DNA of 64,000 nt from positions 45,789 to 109,788 of the forward strand of contig JAABRL010000009.1 in the NCBI GenBank assembly GCA_011390935.1, written 5' to 3'. The stretch is from Gemmatimonas sp. (lineage in GTDB: Bacteria > Gemmatimonadota > Gemmatimonadetes > Gemmatimonadales > Gemmatimonadaceae). Position numbers and translations under genes: made by a program. The notes under the pieces are model-generated. The model saw only the letters and a list, made by a program, of their open reading frames with translations. It was not told where the DNA came from and made no database searches. This document shows, piece by piece, positions 59,283-64,000 of the stretch. Position 1 is the stretch's first letter. Every line of letters begins with the position of its first letter.

Positions 59283-60733
59283 ATGACCTCACAGGTTGCA
59301 GGACGCCCGGTCACCATGCAGGTCGTGGGGGCTTCCGCGGAGCGGAACTCGGGATCGGGAATGACGCGAATCGTGGCCTTCGTTTCGGCCTTGACCTGCG
59401 CTTCCACTGCCGGATCGCCACACCACCCGGCGTACACGAACGCCCCGTCCCCTTCCATCACTTCCTTGAAACGCTCGTACGAGATACGCTCGCGAATCGA
59501 GTTGGCTTCCATGCGCGCCCGTGCGGTTTCGAGCATCTCGCGCTGGATCTGCTCCAGCCGCAGCGGCAGTTCCGTGGCGAGCGCGTCCAGCGACACCGGC
59601 GTCTTCTCGCGATTGTCGCGGCGCACCAGCATGCACTGATTGCCGGCGAGGTCGCGTGGGCCGATCTCGAGACGCAGCGGAATGCCGCGCAGTTCCCAGT
59701 GGTAATACTTCGCACCCGGCTTGATGCCCACGCGATCGTCCACATGCATGCGAATGCGTTCGTGCTCGAGCTTGCGGAAACTGCCCAACTCATCGGCGAT
59801 CGCGCGTGCCTTGGCGATGGTCGCATCACGCTCGTCGTCCGTCTTCCAGATGGGCACGATGACCACCTGAATCGGCGCCAGACGCGGCGGCAGTCGCAGG
59901 CCGTTGTCGTCGCCGTGCGTCATCACCATGCCGCCCACCATGCGCGTGGAGACACCCCAACTCGTATTCCAGGCGAACGCCTGTTCGCCCGTTTCCGTCT
60001 GAAACGAGAGATCGAACGCCTTCGCAAAGTTCTGGCCGAGATTGTGCGAGGTGCCCGCCTGCAGGGCCTTGTTGTCCTGCATCATCGCTTCGCACGAGTA
60101 GGTGCGCAGTGCGCCAGCGAACTTCTCGGCGTCCGTCTTCTGTCCGGTGATCACGGGCATGGCGATGTACTCCTCCATGAACGTGCGGTAGACCCCCAGC
60201 ATGCGGCGCGCTTCTTCTTCGGCCTCATCGTGCGTGGCGTGTGCGGTGTGCCCTTCCTGCCACAGGAACTCCATCGTGCGCAGGAACAGCCGAGTGCGCA
60301 TTTCCCAGCGCACCACGTTGGCCCACTGATTGTAGAGCAACGGCAGATCGCGATAGCTCTGCACCCACTTAGCGAACATCGAGTAGATGATCGTTTCGGA
60401 GGTGGGACGCACCACGAGCCGCTCCTCGAGCTGCTTGCCGCCGCCGTGCGTGACCACCGCACACTCGGGGGCGAAGCCTTCCACATGCTCGGCTTCCTTG
60501 CTCAGAAAGCTCTCGGGAATGAAGAGCGGGAAGTATGCATTGACATGGCCGGTAGCCTTGAACATGTCGTCGAGCGCGCGCTGCATGCGCTCCCACACGC
60601 CATAGCCCAGTGGACGAATCACCATGCATCCACGCACTGGTGAGTAGTCGGCCAGTTCGGCACGCAGCACGAGCTCGTTGTACCACGCGCTGAAGTCGTC
60701 GGCGCGGGAAGTCAGCTTCTTGTCGTCGGACAT
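59264..60733 (-). CDS. proS: Prolyl-tRNA synthetase, eukaryote/archaeal type
   Basis: The 489-residue protein has [18 protein letters not shown], class II motif 2 [37 protein letters not shown] and the C-terminal anticodon and zinc-type tail [13 protein letters not shown], as in the short archaeal-type ProRS. The bacterial INS editing insert (about 180 residues) is absent. Editing of Ala-tRNA-Pro would need a separate protein, not seen here. Confidence 0.95.
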   Translation of the reverse strand: MSDDKKLTSRADDFSAWYNELVLRAELADYSPVRGCMVIRPLGYGVWERMQRALDDMFKATGHVNAYFPLFIPESFLSKEAEHVEGFAPECAVVTHGGGKQLEERLVVRPTSETIIYSMFAKWVQSYRDLPLLYNQWANVVRWEMRTRLFLRTMEFLWQEGHTAHATHDEAEEEARRMLGVYRTFMEEYIAMPVITGQKTDAEKFAGALRTYSCEAMMQDNKALQAGTSHNLGQNFAKAFDLSFQTETGEQAFAWNTSWGVSTRMVGGMVMTHGDDNGLRLPPRLAPIQVVIVPIWKTDDERDATIAKARAIADELGSFRKLEHERIRMHVDDRVGIKPGAKYYHWELRGIPLRLEIGPRDLAGNQCMLVRRDNREKTPVSLDALATELPLRLEQIQREMLETARARMEANSIRERISYERFKEVMEGDGAFVYAGWCGDPAVEAQVKAETKATIRVIPDPEFRSAEAPTTCMVTGRPATCEVIWAKAY

Positions 60734-60766
60734 GACGGTCGGGTACGATGGAAAGCGTCGGTCGCG

Positions 60767-62110
60767 TCAGCGACCGAGCGCGGTCAGCACGGGAGCCAGC
60801 ACTGCGGAGGTATTCACGGCGGTCAACCAGTCAGCCGTATCGAGCACGGATCGTTCCGCGTCGGTGGACGCGCCGGCAAGCGCGACCACCTCGGCGAGTG
60901 TGTCATCGCGGAAGACGAGGGCCAAGCGCGCGCCGGCCTTCTGCGCATCCTTGAGCTGCGCGCCGCTCTTGCGCGCGTGCAGCTTTTCGGCACTGAGCGG
61001 ATACTCCACACTCACATCGGCGCGTCGCAGCACCGACGCGACGGCGAGCAGGTGGGCAATCGCGGTAGACTCGGACGGTACCAACCAGACGTCGGCCACC
61101 GGGGTCCCCACCTCGGCGAGCTTGCCGCGTGCCTTGAGCAGTTCGCCGAGCACCACGTCGCCCATGCCGAACCCGAGCGACGGCAGGTCCACCCCACCGA
61201 GCGCCTGCAACAGGTTGTCGTAGCGTCCGCCGCCGCAGATGGCGCGAAACTCGCCGTGGGCATCGAACAGCTCGAAGACGATTCCGGTGTAGTACGCCAG
61301 GCCTCGCACGATGGTGAGGTCGAGCCGCAGGAACTCACCCACACCGAGCGCCTGCAAATGATTCGCGTATTCGGCGAACCGATCGAGGTGCACGCGTACA
61401 TCGGCGGACTCCCCGAACGCGGCGCGCAGGGCGTCCACCGAATCGATTGCGCCAAAGCCGAGCACCGCATCACGCGCCGCCGCGTCGAGTCCGGCGGTTT
61501 CCAACTTCTGCGCCGATACGTCGCGCGGCTGTCGTTCGAGCTTGTCGAGCACCGCGTACACCGCGGCCCACGCGTCAGGATGGATCTTGAGGTGGCCGAG
61601 CAACGCATTCAGCAACCGACGATCGGAGACACGCGCATAAAAATCGCTGCGGTCGAGGCCGAAGTCGCGACAGATTTCGATGGCAATGGACAGGAGCTCG
61701 GCATCGGCCAGCACATCCGATTCGCCGACAATGTCCACATTCAGCTGAAAGTGTTCACGAAGGCGCCCCTTCTGCTGCCGCTCGTACCGGAACAGCTGCG
61801 GCACGCTGAACCAGCGCACCGGCTTGCGCAACGCCTGAGCACGCGCGGCGACCATGCGAGCGAAGGTGGGCGTCATTTCGGGGCGCATGGCGACCGCGCG
61901 GCCGCCTTTGTCTTCGAAGTTGTACAGCTGGCCAACGATTTCGTCGCCGCTCTTCTGCGTGTACAGCTCGAGCGGTTCGAGGGGGGGGCCGTCATACTCG
62001 GTGCACGCGTACCGGCGCGCGATCCGGCGCCAGGTCTCGATGATGTGCGCCCGAACGGCGTACTCGGCCGGATAGAAGTCGCGAAATCCGGGCAGGGCTT
62101 TAGGGGGCAT
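60767..62110 (-). CDS. hisS: Histidyl-tRNA synthetase
   Basis: The 447-residue protein starts MPPKALPGFRDFYP and has motif 2 FRYERQQKGRLREHFQLN, GLAYYTGIVFELFDAHGEFRAICGGGRYDNL. It ends with a typical HisRS anticodon domain (about 330-447). It follows folC by 49 nt and precedes proS by 33 nt. Confidence 0.95.
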   Translation of the reverse strand: MPPKALPGFRDFYPAEYAVRAHIIETWRRIARRYACTEYDGPPLEPLELYTQKSGDEIVGQLYNFEDKGGRAVAMRPEMTPTFARMVAARAQALRKPVRWFSVPQLFRYERQQKGRLREHFQLNVDIVGESDVLADAELLSIAIEICRDFGLDRSDFYARVSDRRLLNALLGHLKIHPDAWAAVYAVLDKLERQPRDVSAQKLETAGLDAAARDAVLGFGAIDSVDALRAAFGESADVRVHLDRFAEYANHLQALGVGEFLRLDLTIVRGLAYYTGIVFELFDAHGEFRAICGGGRYDNLLQALGGVDLPSLGFGMGDVVLGELLKARGKLAEVGTPVADVWLVPSESTAIAHLLAVASVLRRADVSVEYPLSAEKLHARKSGAQLKDAQKAGARLALVFRDDTLAEVVALAGASTDAERSVLDTADWLTAVNTSAVLAPVLTALGR

Positions 62111-62159
62111 CCATGCAAGCTATCCGGCCAGCGGACTGAGCGGCAAGCGTGCGGCGTGG

Positions 62160-63494
62160 TCAGTCGAGCGGATTGATCGACAGTCGCTCCATTACGTCGC
62201 CAACGGTATGGAACGATCCGGTCGCCAGCACCGTCTCCGCTTCGGCGAGCGCACGGGCGATGGCGCGATCGAAATCGGACTCGAGCAGCACCGGGCGACC
62301 CGTCTCTCCAGCGGCCAACGCGGCTTCGACCGGATCCCACCGCCGGCTGGCAGGTGCCGTGGGCGCCGCGGTGATCACGAAGCCGTCGACTACGGGGGCC
62401 AGCGCCGTCAGGATGCCGCGCCAGTCCTTGTCCTGCAGCACGGTGACCAAGGCCCACAGCGGACGCGCGACCGGAGAGTGGGCGAGTGTTTCCGCGATCG
62501 TGCGCGCGCCATCGGGATTGTGCGCCACGTCGAAGATCCAACGATCGCGGCGCTGGAACCGTCCTGCGAGGCGCACCGAGGGCAGCGCTGCCGGGGCGAG
62601 CTCGAGTGCGGCTGCCCACGGCGCGCCGGCCGCGCGCAGCATGGCCAGTGCCGTCGCTGCGTTGTCGGCCTGGTAGCCCCCGATCAGCGACGTATGCAGG
62701 CGCTGCGGCGCCTCGTCGGCGAACTGCAGGGTGAACCGGGTTCCGTCCCCTGCAAGCAGCACGTCCGACACGACCCACGCCGTTCCCGCGCGCAGCAGCG
62801 GTGTGCTACTGGCTTCACGGGCACAGTGCGCGAGCACCTCCGCGGTTTCCAGATGCACATCGCCAATGACGGCGGCCGCTCCGGGCTTGAACACCCCTCC
62901 CTTTTCCGCCGCGATCTCGGCCAGCGACGTCCCCAGAAGCTCCTGGTGATCCACCCCGATGGACGTGACGCCCGCACAGACCGGCCGCACCACGTTCGTG
63001 GCATCGAGGCGACCCCCGAGCCCCACCTCGATGATGGCCACGTCGACTGCGGCGCGCGCGAACCAGTCGAACGCCATGGCCGTCGTCACTTCGAAAAACG
63101 TCGCGCCCAGCTCCTCCACCAACGGGGCCTGCTCATCGAGCCAGCGCACGATCTCGGTTGGCGGCATGGGCTGCCCATCGACGACGATGCGCTCGCGAAA
63201 GTCCACGAGATGGGGCGACGTGTAGCGGCCCACCCGATAGCCCGCGTGCCGCAGGATGGCGTCGAGTGTGGCGACCGTACTGCCCTTGCCGTTGGTGCCC
63301 GCGACGTGAAACACGGGATACCGACGCTCAGGATGGCCGAGGCGCCCGAGGAACGCGTTGACGCGCTCGAGCCCGAGGCGCCAGACGCCCGTGGTCCGGG
63401 AGAAGAGCGACGCGAGTGCGCGCCGATAGTCATCAGGCGCCCCCGTGCCAGCCTCGGGCCCGCCGCTCGGCGGTGCGATGCGGGAGTCGCTCAG
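62160..63494 (-). CDS. folC: Folylpolyglutamate/dihydrofolate synthase (FolC), unusual CTG start proposed
   Basis: The core has [15 protein letters not shown] (P-loop), [25 protein letters not shown] and [10 protein letters not shown]. The first standard start in frame is GTG at 63314, immediately before the P-loop. Yet conserved FolC sequence continues upstream in frame: [37 protein letters not shown], matching the N-terminal helix of other FolC proteins. The frame is open to 63494, where CTG overlaps the accD stop as CTGA, copying the ATGA pattern used throughout. No ATG, GTG or TTG lies in this 180-nt stretch. The protein would then be 444 residues. Confidence 0.85.
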   Translation of the reverse strand: MSDSRIAPPSGGPEAGTGAPDDYRRALASLFSRTTGVWRLGLERVNAFLGRLGHPERRYPVFHVAGTNGKGSTVATLDAILRHAGYRVGRYTSPHLVDFRERIVVDGQPMPPTEIVRWLDEQAPLVEELGATFFEVTTAMAFDWFARAAVDVAIIEVGLGGRLDATNVVRPVCAGVTSIGVDHQELLGTSLAEIAAEKGGVFKPGAAAVIGDVHLETAEVLAHCAREASSTPLLRAGTAWVVSDVLLAGDGTRFTLQFADEAPQRLHTSLIGGYQADNAATALAMLRAAGAPWAAALELAPAALPSVRLAGRFQRRDRWIFDVAHNPDGARTIAETLAHSPVARPLWALVTVLQDKDWRGILTALAPVVDGFVITAAPTAPASRRWDPVEAALAAGETGRPVLLESDFDRAIARALAEAETVLATGSFHTVGDVMERLSINPLD

Positions 63495-64000
63495 GCTTCG
63501 GTGTACCCCGCACTCGCGGGGCGTCCGGTCATGTGTCGCATGAGACGCGAGAGCGTCTCCCGAAGCAGCTTGCGGTGCACCACCCGATCAACCATGCCCT
63601 TCTCGAGCAGAAACTCGGCCGTCTGGAACCCCTCGGGGAGATCCTGACCGAGCGTCTGCTTGATGACGCGCGGTCCGGCAAAGCCGATGACGGCACCGGG
63701 CTCGGCCACGATCGCATCGCCGAGCATGGCGTAGCTGGCACTCACCCCGCCGGTGGTGGGGTTCGTGAGCACGCTGATGTACGGAATGCGCCGCTCGGCC
63801 AACTGCGACAGGACGGCGGAGGCTTTGGCCATCTGCATGAGCGAGAGCACGCCCTCCTGCATGCGGGCACCGCCGGACGCCGAGATGATCACCAGCGGAT
63901 GCTTGCGCTCGAGGCACCGCTGGCCGAGTCGCGCGATCTTTTCCCCGACCACGCTGCCCATGGAGCCGCCCATGAACGCGAAGTCCATGATGCCGAGCCC
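63491..64000 (-). CDS. accD: Acetyl-CoA carboxylase carboxyltransferase subunit beta (N-terminus outside window)
   Basis: About 169 residues of AccD are visible, entering from the right edge. Seen: [59 protein letters not shown] and [13 protein letters not shown]. The N-terminal zinc ribbon lies outside. It catalyses carboxyl transfer to acetyl-CoA with AccA. The accD-folC order is common in bacteria. Its stop overlaps the proposed folC CTG start. Confidence 0.95.
   Translation of the reverse strand, partial: GLGIMDFAFMGGSMGSVVGEKIARLGQRCLERKHPLVIISASGGARMQEGVLSLMQMAKASAVLSQLAERRIPYISVLTNPTTGGVSASYAMLGDAIVAEPGAVIGFAGPRVIKQTLGQDLPEGFQTAEFLLEKGMVDRVVHRKLLRETLSRLMRHMTGRPASAGYTEA

Overview
This is a GC-rich bacterial chromosome segment of core housekeeping genes, packed into long operons that are mostly joined by 1-23 nt stop/start overlaps (ATGA, GTGA and, in one case, CTGA). 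I see no insertion sequences, prophage genes, CRISPR arrays, rRNA or tRNA genes; the only RNA gene is a tmRNA. Gene content, GTG-start usage, carboxypeptidase-regulatory/TonB-plug-like secreted proteins, the AtuA/acyl-CoA carboxylase cluster and secreted amidohydrolases suggest a Gram-negative member of the Gemmatimonadota. That assignment is an inference from gene content; no 16S gene is present to confirm it.

Layout. (a) 1-13,535, minus strand: a truncated OmpH/Skp-type chaperone, a U32 RlhA-like protein, a two-gene AtuA system, an acyl-CoA carboxylase beta subunit, a small B12-binding mutase subunit, a methyltransferase, a secreted plug-like protein, a mutase large subunit whose specificity residues are of the isobutyryl-CoA mutase type, and its MeaB-like G-protein chaperone. 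(b) 10,642-21,828: these last two genes end a nine-gene coupled run, PTS IIA - aspS - phoH - pgpH - ybeY - two CorC/CNNM proteins - meaB - mutase. (c) 21,902-23,949, plus strand: an outer-membrane-type protein and rlmN, whose 3' end overlaps a convergent LytR_C gene. (d) 23,878-34,754: tryptophan genes trpD, trpC, trpF, trpB and trpA on the minus strand. A plus-strand lexA sits between trpD and trpC. A HEAT-repeat protein and an HD-GYP protein sit between trpB and trpA, and a GAF-domain sensor abuts trpD. trpE/trpG are not here.

(e) 34,861-48,638, plus strand: truA, a transaldolase-fold protein without its catalytic lysine, an HtrA-like lipoprotein protease, purB, purC, a 58-residue stub resembling the N-terminal anchor of phosphatidylserine decarboxylase, pssA, purS, purQ, purL, purF and pyruvate phosphate dikinase. 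(f) 48,661-50,758: tmRNA with its terminator, dusB and a second PTS IIA domain protein. (g) 50,795-55,845: a MATE exporter, two secreted amidohydrolases and a fasciclin lipoprotein. (h) 55,933-64,000, minus strand: accD (partial), folC (no canonical start codon at its conserved N-terminus), hisS, proS, lysA, a metallophosphoesterase and guaA.

No single island stands out as a wholly new system. The most unusual points are the signalling gene pair (a shared N-terminal domain on HD-GYP and HEAT proteins) embedded in the trp operon, the psd stub, the transaldolase pseudoenzyme, and the isobutyryl-type mutase linked to an AtuA/carboxylase cluster.
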